A stretch of 17,947 bases of DNA, from positions 1-17,947 of the forward strand of contig WQXC01000017.1 of NCBI GenBank assembly GCA_009785045.1, read 5' to 3'. The stretch is from Treponema sp. Lineage in GTDB: Bacteria > Spirochaetota > Spirochaetia > Treponematales > Breznakiellaceae. A program made the translations under genes and the position numbers. Shown here in pieces: positions 1 to 7,767 of this stretch (the stretch's first letter is position 1; each line of letters begins with the position of its first letter). A model generated the notes under the pieces. That model searched no databases. It had not been told where the DNA came from and saw nothing but the letters and a program-made list of their open reading frames with translations.

Positions 1-405
1 ACAAGTTCTTGTTTCAAAACCTACTGGATTTACTACAGTCGCATTGGTTCCTTGAATCCAGTTGTTCCAATCGTGTCCGGCAAGTACAACCGCTTCTAGA
101 TTTGGTTCATCACAGCCTTCTCTAGTACATGAACCCGGTATACTATCTGTTGTACAAGTAGCAGGTATTGTATCGAATATATGCGTAGCTAAGTCAATCT
201 CTCCAATTTCTTGTGTTTGTTTATCATCGCACAACGAACAGATTTTCTCCTGTATTTCTTTCTCTACACAGGTTGCTTCTATTTTTGTTGTCCATTCGCT
301 GTATTGGTGAGAACATTTATTTTCTACATTCCAAAATGGGTTTTCGCACGCGACAAAAATAATCGTGAAAATTAATATAATCGCAATAAACAAACACTTC
401 CTCAT
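1..405 (-). CDS. Cysteine-patterned repeat lipoprotein, 3' end cut by window
   Basis: The open frame runs from an ATG at 405 to the window edge (135 codons, no stop), with a GGAGG Shine-Dalgarno at 411-415. The N-terminus is a hydrophobic lipoprotein signal ending FVAC, so Cys20 is the likely lipidated residue. The rest shows about three spaced cysteine repeats: a CSHQYSEW start, then EATC and a CSLC pair; an H followed by PATC and a second Cys pair; then GHDWNNW and a terminal TRTC. This matches, from memory, the H-W-W ... ATC ... CxxC repeats of bacterial surface proteins; function is unknown, and paired cysteines could bind metal or form disulfides. It lies 70 bases after the OmpA-type gene on the same strand and is probably the last visible member of the envelope operon. 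The C-terminal part is outside the window, so domains there cannot be judged. Confidence 0.8.
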   Translation of the reverse strand, partial: MRKCLFIAIILIFTIIFVACENPFWNVENKCSHQYSEWTTKIEATCVEKEIQEKICSLCDDKQTQEIGEIDLATHIFDTIPATCTTDSIPGSCTREGCDEPNLEAVVLAGHDWNNWIQGTNATVVNPVGFETRTC

Positions 406-430
406 ATACACCTCCAAAAAATCTTCTTCT

Positions 431-460
431 CAATCCGCGTTAATCTGCGATAATCCGCGG
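431..460. repeat. Three 10-bp tandem units between two envelope genes
   Basis: On the plus strand there are three consecutive 10-base units, CAATCCGCGT, TAATCTGCGA and TAATCCGCGG, with consensus YAATCYGCGN. They fill most of the gap between the OmpA-type stop codon and the Shine-Dalgarno of the next lipoprotein. The last unit contains the self-complementary TCCGCGGA. Similar CGCGGATT / CGCAGATT strings occur as dispersed intergenic repeats in many bacterial genomes (from memory), so this may be one copy of a multicopy element. Confidence 0.6.
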
Positions 461-475
461 ACCCAATTCTTAGTC

Positions 476-1472
476 CTAATCTTCCAGAATCGTTATCTCA
501 ATCCGTCTATTTGCTGCCATGCCTTCGGGGGTGGCGTTGCTGGCTATTGGACGGTCGGCGCCGTAACCTACGGTGGTGATGTTCTCGGGTTTTATTGCGT
601 TAAGTACTACAAGAAAAGACGCGATGTTCTCCGCGCGTTCACGAGACAAGCGCAGCATAGCGTCTCTTGTGCCGGCTTGTGCAGTGTGTCCGGAAACCTG
701 TACCTTTACGTTTGGAATACGGCGCAGGATGTTTGCTGTTTCTACAATTTTCCAGCGTTCTGATTCATATAACACTGCAGAGTCAGGCATAAATTGAATA
801 TTCTGTAATGATATTCTGATACCTTCGTCTGTTACTTCTACAACTGTTTCTGTCATGCCATGTTCTTGCAGTATGGTAGCGATGTTTTCCGCCAGTGCTT
901 CGCCTGTAAGATTTTGATCAAACTTTGTTTCTTTAACTCTTTTTATCGTTGGCATGCGTATTCCTGCTACAATTCCAGCACCCCATACTACCGGGTAGCC
1001 TACACGTCCGTAGGGTTCCAGGTAAAAGTTACCCATAGGAATACGGATACCGCCTCTAAGTTCAGTTATAAATGCCATGGGAGCGCCTTCAACATCGACA
1101 TAATTGTAGCCTGCGTTAATCTGAGCAAACCAACCATCGTGTTTAAGGCTTAAAAAATACCAACGGAACATACCGGAGAACTCGAGTACATTGATATCAT
1201 TGAAGTTTGTGCTGCCTGTTATATTTACACCCAAAGCAAATTGGGTAGCCAAATTTACATCAAAGTTAAACAGAACTCCCCCCGCAAAGTTTTCCGGGGA
1301 GTTCATATTCATTTCAACGCCAAAACCAACGGCGAAAGCGTGGGTTGAGCGGCTTTTATCTATTATTTCGTCCGGCAGAGCTCGGGGGGGGGGGGGTATT
1401 TTCATCTGCAGACAAACTAGCCGCTGTCAGCATTATAAACGAGGCTAACAAAACAATGCTAGTTTTTCGCAC
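476..1472 (-). CDS. OmpA-type outer membrane protein, frame broken at a poly-C tract (phase-variable candidate)
   Basis: The best start is GTG at 1472, after AGGAG six bases upstream; it opens a 22-residue signal peptide ending SLSA, then DENT and a proline run encoded by 13 C. At 13 C this frame ends at a TAA at 1356-1358 after 38 codons. The long mature frame continues to the TAG at 476 but is offset by one; its own first ATG (1405) has no Shine-Dalgarno and no signal peptide. With 12 C the two join into 331 residues. In that numbering, residues 40-172 are strand-rich and glycine/aromatic-rich, fitting a beta barrel, and 215-331 form an OmpA peptidoglycan-binding domain: FMPDS, VSGHT, LSRERAENI, VGYGADRPIASN and ANRRIEI. 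The protein should tether outer membrane to peptidoglycan. It lies 29 bases after the GLUG lipoprotein gene. Alternatives to phase variation are a sequencing error or slippage during transcription. Confidence 0.85.
1384..1396. repeat. 13-base G/C homopolymer inside the OmpA-type gene
   Basis: Thirteen consecutive G on the plus strand read as C in the coding strand. The run lies just after the predicted signal peptidase site and encodes a proline linker. Homopolymers this long are prone to slipped-strand mispairing, and G tracts of this kind control phase variation in other spirochaetes, including Treponema pallidum (established). Tract lengths of 12 or 15 put the signal peptide in frame with the mature protein; 13 and 14 do not. 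Confidence 0.95.
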
Positions 1473-1501
1473 AAATTACTCCTTTCCCACCATATAATCG
1501 G

Positions 1502-3181
1502 CTATTTTACCACCGGGGTTTGTGCTGTGTCGCCGGGCATGTTTTTTAGTGTGGGTAGACTGCCGTTAACAATATTCCAGATGTTCGTATTGTTCCATGT
1601 AGATAAATTCCATCTAGGAGCACCACCACCCTGCTCTGTCCACCAGGTTGCAGTGTTCCAGTTAACGTTCGAAATGTTTGAACCAGCCGGATTACTAGTT
1701 GTATTTCCAGCAATTGATTCATCATTCACAGTCATATCACTTCGCGCGTAAAGACCAGATAAACCGTTAACACCACTCCCTATAACACGATTAATACTCG
1801 CAGGACCAGTAATCGCTGGATTCAACGCAACGCAATTTCTCACTGTGCCAGTTTCATTATGTCCAACAATACCGCCAACATTTAGAGGGCCATCTTTAAC
1901 AGTTCCTGTGGCATAGCAAAATTCGATAGTACCGCCGTTATATCCCGCTACGCCGCCATAAGATTGCGCCATACCAGTACCAACTGAGTTATAATCTATG
2001 TCTCCTGTAGCGTAACAGTTTTTAACATTACCAGTGGTTTGATTAGCTCCTATAACACCACCAAGATTTCTATATCCTTTAATATTCGCTTCAGAGAAGC
2101 AGTTTTCTATTTTGAATGAATTGTCTCCTACTACACCGCCAACAGCGTTCATTCCGCTTATGTTTCCGGTAACAAAACAATTAAAAATTTCACCAAAATT
2201 GTATCCTGCAATACCACCAACATATTGGCCGGTTACAACAATATTAACATCAACTAATCCAAGATTAACAACTTCACCATCTGTGCCAATATAACCAAAT
2301 AACCCCTGATTATTACCACTGTTTGTAATACTTAGGTTAGAAATGACTTTACCATTACCGTAAAATTTGCCGGTGAAACGATTTTGTGCGTCACCTATCG
2401 GTTCCCAATTAATACCAGCAAGATTAAGATCTGCAACCAGCTCATATTGCTCATCGAGCGTCCAGAGTTTGTACGGTTCAAGGTTAGCGTCTCCTCTACC
2501 CACCATTTGCATTTCATATTCATTTGTGACATAAAATGCATCTGGCATGATTAGAGTTACCCAATATTTTCTTTCATCACCATTTCCAGCAGTTACAATA
2601 AATTCTTTATCATCACTAAAATTAACAGGGGCACTCATTACATGATTAATAAAAGCGCCTGTATATATTACAGAAACATTTAAACTGCTTTTGTCTGTTC
2701 CCCTGGGAACCATGATACGAACTTCACCATCATTTTCATCTATATTGATAATTTCGAGAAGTTTACTGTTTTCCACATTAGTAATCTCAAAATGTACAAT
2801 CTCTTTCCAGTTTGTATTAATCGGGAGTGTAATCGGAACGGAAGAGGTTCTTCCTGCAATAATCGTCACCTTAATCGTGTTTTCTCCAACGGGGAAACCT
2901 ACTGCGTTAAGAGCGGTTAAGGTAATTTCCCAATTGCCTTCGGCAAGTGAAATGGAAACTGTATCGCCGGCGTTGTGGACTTCCATATCTTTTTCGATGG
3001 GACCGTTAAAATTAATATTAAATTTTAAGGTGTTTGCAAAATCGTTGGAAATTCCAACGCCGGAGCGGGCATCGCTGCTGCCGGGAAGCCTTATCACAAG
3101 GGTTCCTGTTTTGGAAGAATCTCCAAGCGGACACGAAATAACTAATGTTACTATGATTAATAAAAATATAATTTTCTTCAT
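1502..3181 (-). CDS. GLUG-repeat surface lipoprotein
   Basis: 559 residues, with AAGGAG upstream of the ATG. The signal ends VISC, predicting lipidation at Cys17. Residues about 25-120 (GTLVIRLPG, then SISLAEGNWEITLTALN) look like a beta-sandwich, and about 125-212 resemble the DUF5018-type beta domain common in anaerobe surface proteins. From about 270 to 460 run some five or six imperfect repeats of the GLUG type, for example VGGIAGYNFGEIFNCFVTG, LGGVIGANQTTGNVKNCYATG and VGGIVGHNETGTVRNC; such repeats usually build a beta-helix. A tryptophan/asparagine-rich tail closes the protein. GLUG proteins are often adhesins or secreted surface proteins, but no ligand can be inferred. It starts 13 bases after the FecR-domain stop codon, so co-transcription is likely. 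The domain names are my pattern match, not a search. Confidence 0.85.
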   Translation of the reverse strand: MKKIIFLLIIVTLVISCPLGDSSKTGTLVIRLPGSSDARSGVGISNDFANTLKFNINFNGPIEKDMEVHNAGDTVSISLAEGNWEITLTALNAVGFPVGENTIKVTIIAGRTSSVPITLPINTNWKEIVHFEITNVENSKLLEIINIDENDGEVRIMVPRGTDKSSLNVSVIYTGAFINHVMSAPVNFSDDKEFIVTAGNGDERKYWVTLIMPDAFYVTNEYEMQMVGRGDANLEPYKLWTLDEQYELVADLNLAGINWEPIGDAQNRFTGKFYGNGKVISNLSITNSGNNQGLFGYIGTDGEVVNLGLVDVNIVVTGQYVGGIAGYNFGEIFNCFVTGNISGMNAVGGVVGDNSFKIENCFSEANIKGYRNLGGVIGANQTTGNVKNCYATGDIDYNSVGTGMAQSYGGVAGYNGGTIEFCYATGTVKDGPLNVGGIVGHNETGTVRNCVALNPAITGPASINRVIGSGVNGLSGLYARSDMTVNDESIAGNTTSNPAGSNISNVNWNTATWWTEQGGGAPRWNLSTWNNTNIWNIVNGSLPTLKNMPGDTAQTPVVK

Positions 3182-3194
3182 TTTCTACTCCTTC

Positions 3195-3863
3195 TTACTT
3201 GCTCTCAAGTGTCATATCTGTAACAAAAAAACCTTCGCCAAGCGGCCTTAAAGCTCCCGGCATTGAGCCCTGTCCCGGCAATGGGGGAAGAGCGCGGTTT
3301 GAATCTCCGGCGTCAAATGAATTTACCGCTTTTCCGGTTTCTGAATCAACAAATGAACTTTGTCCGCCGATTACTATCACCGGCTGACCGCCTGCTGCTG
3401 AGCTAAACCTGACAGTTCCTTCGTTCACTCTAAGATTCATAAAGTCCATTTCAAAATTTGTTCCGCGCACAGACGCCGTAGATGACGGCGTTTGAACATT
3501 AAAGTTCACTCTGCTTCCTGAAGGAGGAGCAACATCGACTCTTACTCTTCCGGTGCGCAGTTCAAGGTTGGTGGTGGCTTCGGTGTTTTCCATATTTATA
3601 ATATTTTCCAGGCTTAAGTTTGTAAGAGAGCGCACCATGATGGTCGAACTTCCTGTATCAAGTAAAGCCGTGCTTTTAAATCCGGTTGATATGATTGTCG
3701 CGTTTCCTACGCGATCTCCGACTCTGGCGGCTGTCCAGTTTGCCGCACCTGGCGCTTTAAGCTCCACAGTTCCGGTAAGCTCTTTAATTACTGCGCTCTG
3801 ATTTTGCGCAAAGAGACTTGCTGCCATTAAAAAAATAATTAACACTATCGCTAATCGTTTCAT
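3195..3863 (-). CDS. Secreted FecR-domain protein
   Basis: The start is set at 3863 (222 residues): it follows an AGGAGG region and opens directly into a Sec signal peptide ending ASLFAQ. The longer in-frame extension to 3920 would overlap the preceding gene and bury the signal. Residues about 45-165 carry the FecR domain: VGDRVGNATIISTGFKSTAL, a TGRVRVDV segment, then TPSSTASVRGTNFEMD (125-140), the family's hallmark. Classical FecR is a membrane-anchored anti-sigma regulator of iron uptake. Here there is no cytoplasmic N-terminal region, no transmembrane anchor after the signal, and no sigma factor gene nearby, so a periplasmic or surface structural role is more likely than signalling. The C-terminal 45 residues are rich in Gly and Pro and probably unstructured. 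It lies between the barrel gene (20-base gap) and the GLUG lipoprotein (13-base gap). Confidence 0.85.
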   Translation of the reverse strand: MKRLAIVLIIFLMAASLFAQNQSAVIKELTGTVELKAPGAANWTAARVGDRVGNATIISTGFKSTALLDTGSSTIMVRSLTNLSLENIINMENTEATTNLELRTGRVRVDVAPPSGSRVNFNVQTPSSTASVRGTNFEMDFMNLRVNEGTVRFSSAAGGQPVIVIGGQSSFVDSETGKAVNSFDAGDSNRALPPLPGQGSMPGALRPLGEGFFVTDMTLESK

Positions 3864-3883
3864 ACTTCCTTTTCCTCCTAATA

Positions 3884-5053
3884 TTAAAACGACATCATTA
3901 TACTGGCTTTTATTTTCCACAATGTTTTAGTATCTGCATAAATATTTCCCAGACCCGGGAAAAATAATCCGCATCCCAAAGAGGCGCGCAGGTCATCATA
4001 CGGCTGCCAGGCAACAGAAGCCTGTAATTCGCATCCGTAAATACTTCCATCCACTAATGGATCTTTATATGTTCTAAAAAAGTAAGATAACGCAGCGTCT
4101 GCAAGCAAATCACCGCGAAGCCTTGCTGTATAATCCGCCGAAATCAGCGCAAGGCCGGAAATAGTTTCCGAAAAAATTAATCCCATCGCAGGAGAAGAGA
4201 CTGGAGCAAATGCATAAGATGTATCGTTAAACGGACCGGAAGTAAATTTACAGGTTACCCTTACTCCGCTGTCAAACTCTGTCGGCATATCCATTCTGAA
4301 TCTGGCAAGCGCGCCAAAAGCTGCGTTAACCTCGTTCTTTCTTTCCATTAATTCAAACAAAGCGCCAACGGCAACACCCGCTTTATTCTGCGGGAAAAAT
4401 TCAACCATTGCCTGAGCGTACTGAGAATGGAGAAAATCGCTGGCACCGTTTATATCAAATTGAAACAGGGTTTCAAGTGAAAGCAAGTATTCTTCCTGTA
4501 TAGGAAGATCATAACGGGCATTGGCAAAAAATCTGCTGGAAGCAAAATAATTATCTTTATCAACAAAATTAAATGCATCGGTTTCTGTCATCATTATTTG
4601 CGCAGTTTCCTTGTAAAGCAGACCTGTAAAGAAAAGACCTGCATTTAAATAACCAACAGGCAAACCGGTTTCTATTTTAACGCCGTCAAAAAGACCGTAA
4701 GCTGTCATTCCAAGGCAATCGGAATAGGTAATACGGCCGGCTTCGATAAAGAAATTATCCTGCAGACGGTATCTGGCGCTAAAACGGGAAATTTCCGGCA
4801 CAAGAGCCGGGGAACCCCACCCATCATTCTCGCCGCTTTTTGAACTGCGGTACTTAAGAGACAATATGCCGGATAGATATACCGACAGTCCTTCGCCGCC
4901 ATCCCACGAAAACCATGGAATAAAAATCGGGTAATAGACAAATGCTTCGTTATCAAACTCGAATCTTTGATCTGTTAAAAGTCCATAATCATATGAAAAA
5001 GCAAAACCGGTAATAAAGGCAAACAAAATTAACAAAAGGAGAAAACGTTTCAT
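3884..5053 (-). CDS. Probable outer-membrane beta-barrel protein
   Basis: 389 residues. The ATG overlaps the upstream stop codon as ATGA, a classic sign of translational coupling. It begins with a clear signal peptide (hydrophobic core, then GFAFS before YDYG). The mature protein alternates aromatic and polar residues in short segments, is rich in Tyr, Phe, Gly and Ala, and ends in Phe (ASIMMSF), the terminal residue expected for Bam-assembled barrels. I do not recognise a named family. Segments such as SRFSARYRLQDNFFIEAGR and CELQASVAWQPYDDLRASLG resemble strands of porin-like proteins. Its position first among large envelope genes, before the FecR-domain protein, GLUG lipoprotein and OmpA-type protein, suggests a porin or assembly partner. 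Confidence is high that it is a real exported protein, moderate that it is a barrel. Confidence 0.8.
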   Translation of the reverse strand: MKRFLLLLILFAFITGFAFSYDYGLLTDQRFEFDNEAFVYYPIFIPWFSWDGGEGLSVYLSGILSLKYRSSKSGENDGWGSPALVPEISRFSARYRLQDNFFIEAGRITYSDCLGMTAYGLFDGVKIETGLPVGYLNAGLFFTGLLYKETAQIMMTETDAFNFVDKDNYFASSRFFANARYDLPIQEEYLLSLETLFQFDINGASDFLHSQYAQAMVEFFPQNKAGVAVGALFELMERKNEVNAAFGALARFRMDMPTEFDSGVRVTCKFTSGPFNDTSYAFAPVSSPAMGLIFSETISGLALISADYTARLRGDLLADAALSYFFRTYKDPLVDGSIYGCELQASVAWQPYDDLRASLGCGLFFPGLGNIYADTKTLWKIKASIMMSF

Positions 5054-5523
5054 TGCTCTCCTCCTGTAAAGTTAATTGTGTTCCCCAGAATATGCAAAAA
5101 CCTCTGCCCGGATACTGTCATAGCAGGATCAGCGGCTCCCTGAATTAAAGAGCGGTTTACCATCGCCCTGAAAGCATAACGCGGTCCGGGAAAAAACTTG
5201 TACATAAGACCGCCCTCAATTTCGAACGCGCTGGTAATTAAAAAAGAAAGGTTTGCAAGTTTTATTTCGTCCTGCGGGGAAACTTCGTCCGGAAGCCAGC
5301 CTTTTTCCTTTGCCAGATTGAACGCGGCTTCAGCGGTATTCGCATCAGTTTCTATGCCGGAAGAAGCAATCACAAAGCGGGCTGCCTGTTCAAAGGTAAT
5401 GGCAGAGCTTTGTAAAATGGTTTCCAGTTCGTCAGCCTGAGAAGGCGCTCTAACCTGCTGCGCCGCTACGGCTCCTGCTCCCAAAAATATAAAAATAAGG
5501 GATAAAAACGCTATTTTTAACAT
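5050..5523 (-). CDS. Small secreted protein of unknown function, first gene of envelope operon
   Basis: 157 residues from ATG 5523, which begins directly with a signal peptide (MLKIAFLSL ... VAAQ). No good Shine-Dalgarno precedes it. A second candidate is ATG 5601, seven bases after the -10 box of the promoter, which would give a leaderless message and 26 extra residues before the signal core; those residues include two Cys and look non-coding, so I prefer 5523. The mature part is helical in character: SAITFEQAARFVIAS, AAFNLAKEKGWLP, LANLSFLITSAFEIEGGLMY, PGPRYAFRAMVNRSLIQG and DPAMTVSGQRFLHILG. I recall similar small secreted proteins in treponemes but cannot name a function. It overlaps the barrel gene by four bases (ATGA). 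Confidence 0.75.
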   Translation of the reverse strand: MLKIAFLSLIFIFLGAGAVAAQQVRAPSQADELETILQSSAITFEQAARFVIASSGIETDANTAEAAFNLAKEKGWLPDEVSPQDEIKLANLSFLITSAFEIEGGLMYKFFPGPRYAFRAMVNRSLIQGAADPAMTVSGQRFLHILGNTINFTGGEQ

Positions 5524-5608
5524 AATTGAAGGGTGGCGGCAAACTGCTGAACTAATGGCAGAAATGGGGAAAAACCTGCATTTGGCGGTTCTTTGGTACA
5601 TCAAGCAT

Positions 5609-5637
5609 ATTTTACAACATTTATAGATAATTGTAAA
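5609..5637 (-). promoter_or_regulatory. Promoter of the envelope operon
   Basis: On the minus strand TTTACA (5632-5637) is separated by exactly 17 bases from TAAAAT (5609-5614). The hexamers match sigma-70 consensus at four of six and five of six positions. It lies in the 5602-5668 gap between mnmE and the envelope operon, so it would drive the operon independently of mnmE. The predicted start of transcription is near 5601, at or next to an in-frame ATG. Confidence 0.65.
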
Positions 5638-5668
5638 GAAAGAGAAGAACTACAAAAGAGAAATTTTC

Positions 5669-7120
5669 TTATTTTCCTACGCAAAACCTGCTGAACATCT
5701 CTTCCAGAATGTCGGCTGTGGAAACCTCTCCGGTTATCTCCCCCAACGAATTAACGGCCTCCCGTAAAAGAGGGGCAATCAGGTCGAGCGGCTCTTCCCG
5801 CTCTGTCAGCGCGAGAGCTTCCTCCAGCGCCAAACAGGCTGCATCCACAAGTTTTTTCTGGCGGACTGTACCAAGCGATGCTGCTGCAGAAGGTTCTGTA
5901 TGCAGCTTAAGATCCGCGCCGCCTGCAGCCTGCTTTACAATAGCTGATGTAACAGCGGCGTAGACTTTATCAAGACCTTCGCCGGTTTTTGCGCTGACAC
6001 AAATGGGAGCCCTGTCTGCTGCCGGAAAGAGATTTAAAACGGTATTCGGTAATGGTGATAGGTCACATTTGTTCCAGACAAAAAAGTGTTTTATGTCTGC
6101 CTTCTGGATAAAAACATTGTCTTCGTCTGTGATACCAAACGCGCCGTCAATTAAATATAAAACAATATCCGCTTCTTCCAGAATTTTCAGGCTGCGTTCC
6201 ACTCCGATTTTTTCAACGGAATCGCCGGTATCGCGTAATCCTGCTGTATCAATAAGCCGGATTGGAATGCCTTCGATGGTGACCCATGCTTCTATCCAGT
6301 CGCGGGTAGTGCCTGGAATTTCGGTAACAATGGAACGATCTTCTTTTAATAGTGCGTCAAAAAAACTGGACTTGCCTGCGTTGGGACGGCCAGCAATCAC
6401 AAGGGTTATTCCTTCCTGATAGATTCGTTCTAATTGCCAGGAAGCGGATAGTTTTTTTAACCTTGCCAAAACATCCAGCGCGATATCTTTTTTTGGAAGC
6501 TTTCCTGCAATTTCTTCGTTGTTGTCGGCGCTTACTTCTTCTTCTGAATAATCAAGATATATTTCTGCTGCGGCAAGAACCTGAACAAGCAGATTTTTAA
6601 TTTCGTTTATTTCTGCCTGCAGAGAACCGCCAAGACGTTTAACGGCATGACGGCGGCTGGTTTCTGTTTTAGCGGAAACTAGTTCCATGACAGATTCGCT
6701 TCTTGTAAGGTCGAGTTTGCCGTTCATAAAAGCGCGGAAGGTAAATTCACCGGGAAGCGCATCCTGAAAACCTGTTGATTTCAAAACAGCCATTACAGCT
6801 TTTCCGGCGGATAAGCCGCCGTGGCAGCAGATATCGACACTGTCTTCGCCGGTGTAGCTTTTTGGAGCGCGAAAAACAGAAACAAGGACTTCATCGATCT
6901 TTTGCGCATTGTCAGCTATCCAGCCGTGAACAACTGTGTTACCCTGCGCATCTTTTAAATGCGGCGCGGTTTTTGCTCCTGTTGCAAAAACAGAAGACAC
7001 TAAATCTATTGTTGATTTACCTGAACAGCGAATCAGTGTAAGCGCGCTGTTTCCCGGAGTAGTTGCAAATGCGGCAATCGGAGATTCGTCGCCATAATGC
7101 CTTATGCTACTACTTGTCAT
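5669..7120 (-). CDS. mnmE: tRNA modification GTPase MnmE (TrmE)
   Basis: With MnmG, MnmE builds the carboxymethylaminomethyl group on uridine 34 of certain tRNAs, using a tetrahydrofolate-derived carbon and GTP hydrolysis; it acts in the cytoplasm. I place the start at ATG 7120 (483 residues, near the usual 450-480). The N-terminal folate-binding domain has DPI-like SPIAAFATTPGNSAL and SYTGEDSVDICCHGG. The G domain has GRPNAGKSS (244-252), PGTTRD (269-274), DTAG (291-294) and NKCD (350-353). The C-terminus is FCVGK (479-483), with the conserved catalytic-site cysteine. The start overlaps the end of the upstream membrane-protein gene by 11 bases, so it is last in a four-gene operon. The partner mnmG is not in the window. 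All diagnostic motifs are intact. Confidence 0.97.
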   Translation of the reverse strand: MTSSSIRHYGDESPIAAFATTPGNSALTLIRCSGKSTIDLVSSVFATGAKTAPHLKDAQGNTVVHGWIADNAQKIDEVLVSVFRAPKSYTGEDSVDICCHGGLSAGKAVMAVLKSTGFQDALPGEFTFRAFMNGKLDLTRSESVMELVSAKTETSRRHAVKRLGGSLQAEINEIKNLLVQVLAAAEIYLDYSEEEVSADNNEEIAGKLPKKDIALDVLARLKKLSASWQLERIYQEGITLVIAGRPNAGKSSFFDALLKEDRSIVTEIPGTTRDWIEAWVTIEGIPIRLIDTAGLRDTGDSVEKIGVERSLKILEEADIVLYLIDGAFGITDEDNVFIQKADIKHFFVWNKCDLSPLPNTVLNLFPAADRAPICVSAKTGEGLDKVYAAVTSAIVKQAAGGADLKLHTEPSAAASLGTVRQKKLVDAACLALEEALALTEREEPLDLIAPLLREAVNSLGEITGEVSTADILEEMFSRFCVGK

Positions 7121-7766
7121 TTTTTTTATCCCACCATGTATCGAACTCTGCGCCGCCAAGACGTAATTTTAAAAAGATCCAGGGAGCCAGAACAGATACC
7201 CATAAACTTATAATCGTGCAGCATAAAAAACAATAAAGAAAAATATTCTGATTTTCAGAAATAACAATAATTATTTTTTCTACCCTGTATACAATCAATG
7301 CAAGGCCGGTTGTGCCGATAAGAAAACGCCCGATTAATACAAGCGTTATTGGTATTATTTTCTTTTGCAGAATAACAGAGCTTTTAAAACCAATAAAACG
7401 TTTATTAAAGCAATAACCTGCTCCCAAACCAAGCATGATTCCGGCAGGTAATATTAATTTTACATCCGGAATATACATAATCATGATAAACGAAACCGCA
7501 GCAGAGGCGATCATATAAGTGCGAAAACCGCCTTTAGTAAGAAGTTCTTCTATCTTTTTGCGTAAGAACAAAAACCCGCAAAAAAATACCGCAAAGATAA
7601 TCCAGCTAAAATCAATATCAACAGGAATGTTCCCGCTTAAATGTTTGTATATTAATATAACCCATATAGAGAGCACAATCGTTATACCCAATTGCAGCCC
7701 GACCTTTTCATCAATACACCAGTAAATAAAAAAGGGAAAAACCAAAACCAAAAAAATCCATTCCAT
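7110..7766 (-). CDS. Multi-pass membrane protein, PAP2-like but without catalytic motifs
   Basis: 218 residues from ATG 7766, with GAGGG eight bases upstream and one base after the preceding stop codon. There are about seven hydrophobic segments. The first helices (FPFFIYWCIDEKVGLQLG) and the last (LGLGAGYCFNKRFIGFKSS, then SLWVSVLAPWIFLKLRLGG) resemble, from memory, the N-terminal and C-terminal parts of PAP2-family lipid phosphatases whose second helix contains YWCID. But the signature residues KxxxxxxRP, PSGH and SRxxxxxHxxxD are absent between them. It may therefore be a degenerate, non-catalytic relative, or an unrelated membrane protein. It sits between a lipoprotein gene and mnmE, overlapping mnmE by 11 bases. 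The gene itself is certain; the family assignment is tentative. Confidence 0.7.
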   Translation of the reverse strand: MEWIFLVLVFPFFIYWCIDEKVGLQLGITIVLSIWVILIYKHLSGNIPVDIDFSWIIFAVFFCGFLFLRKKIEELLTKGGFRTYMIASAAVSFIMIMYIPDVKLILPAGIMLGLGAGYCFNKRFIGFKSSVILQKKIIPITLVLIGRFLIGTTGLALIVYRVEKIIIVISENQNIFLYCFLCCTIISLWVSVLAPWIFLKLRLGGAEFDTWWDKKNDK

Positions 7767-7767
7767 T

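Noticed and set aside
228..232. KMGKT in tyrosyl-tRNA synthetase (protein residues 228-232) as a damaged KMSKS motif
   Set aside because: KFGKT/KMGKT-type variants are normal for bacterial tyrosyl-tRNA synthetases.
365..763. Plus-strand open frame of 132 codons across the OmpA-type gene
   Set aside because: It lies antisense to the conserved OmpA domain, spans the intergenic repeat and has no ribosome site or protein-like composition.
2691..3251. Plus-strand open frame of 186 codons
   Set aside because: It is antisense to the lipoprotein N-terminus and the FecR-domain gene end; the minus-strand frames have signals, domains and ribosome sites.
7120..7127. Run of eight T (A on the coding strand) before the mnmE start as another slippage switch
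   Set aside because: Eight A/T is common in AT-rich DNA, both overlapping frames are intact, and no frame is broken there.
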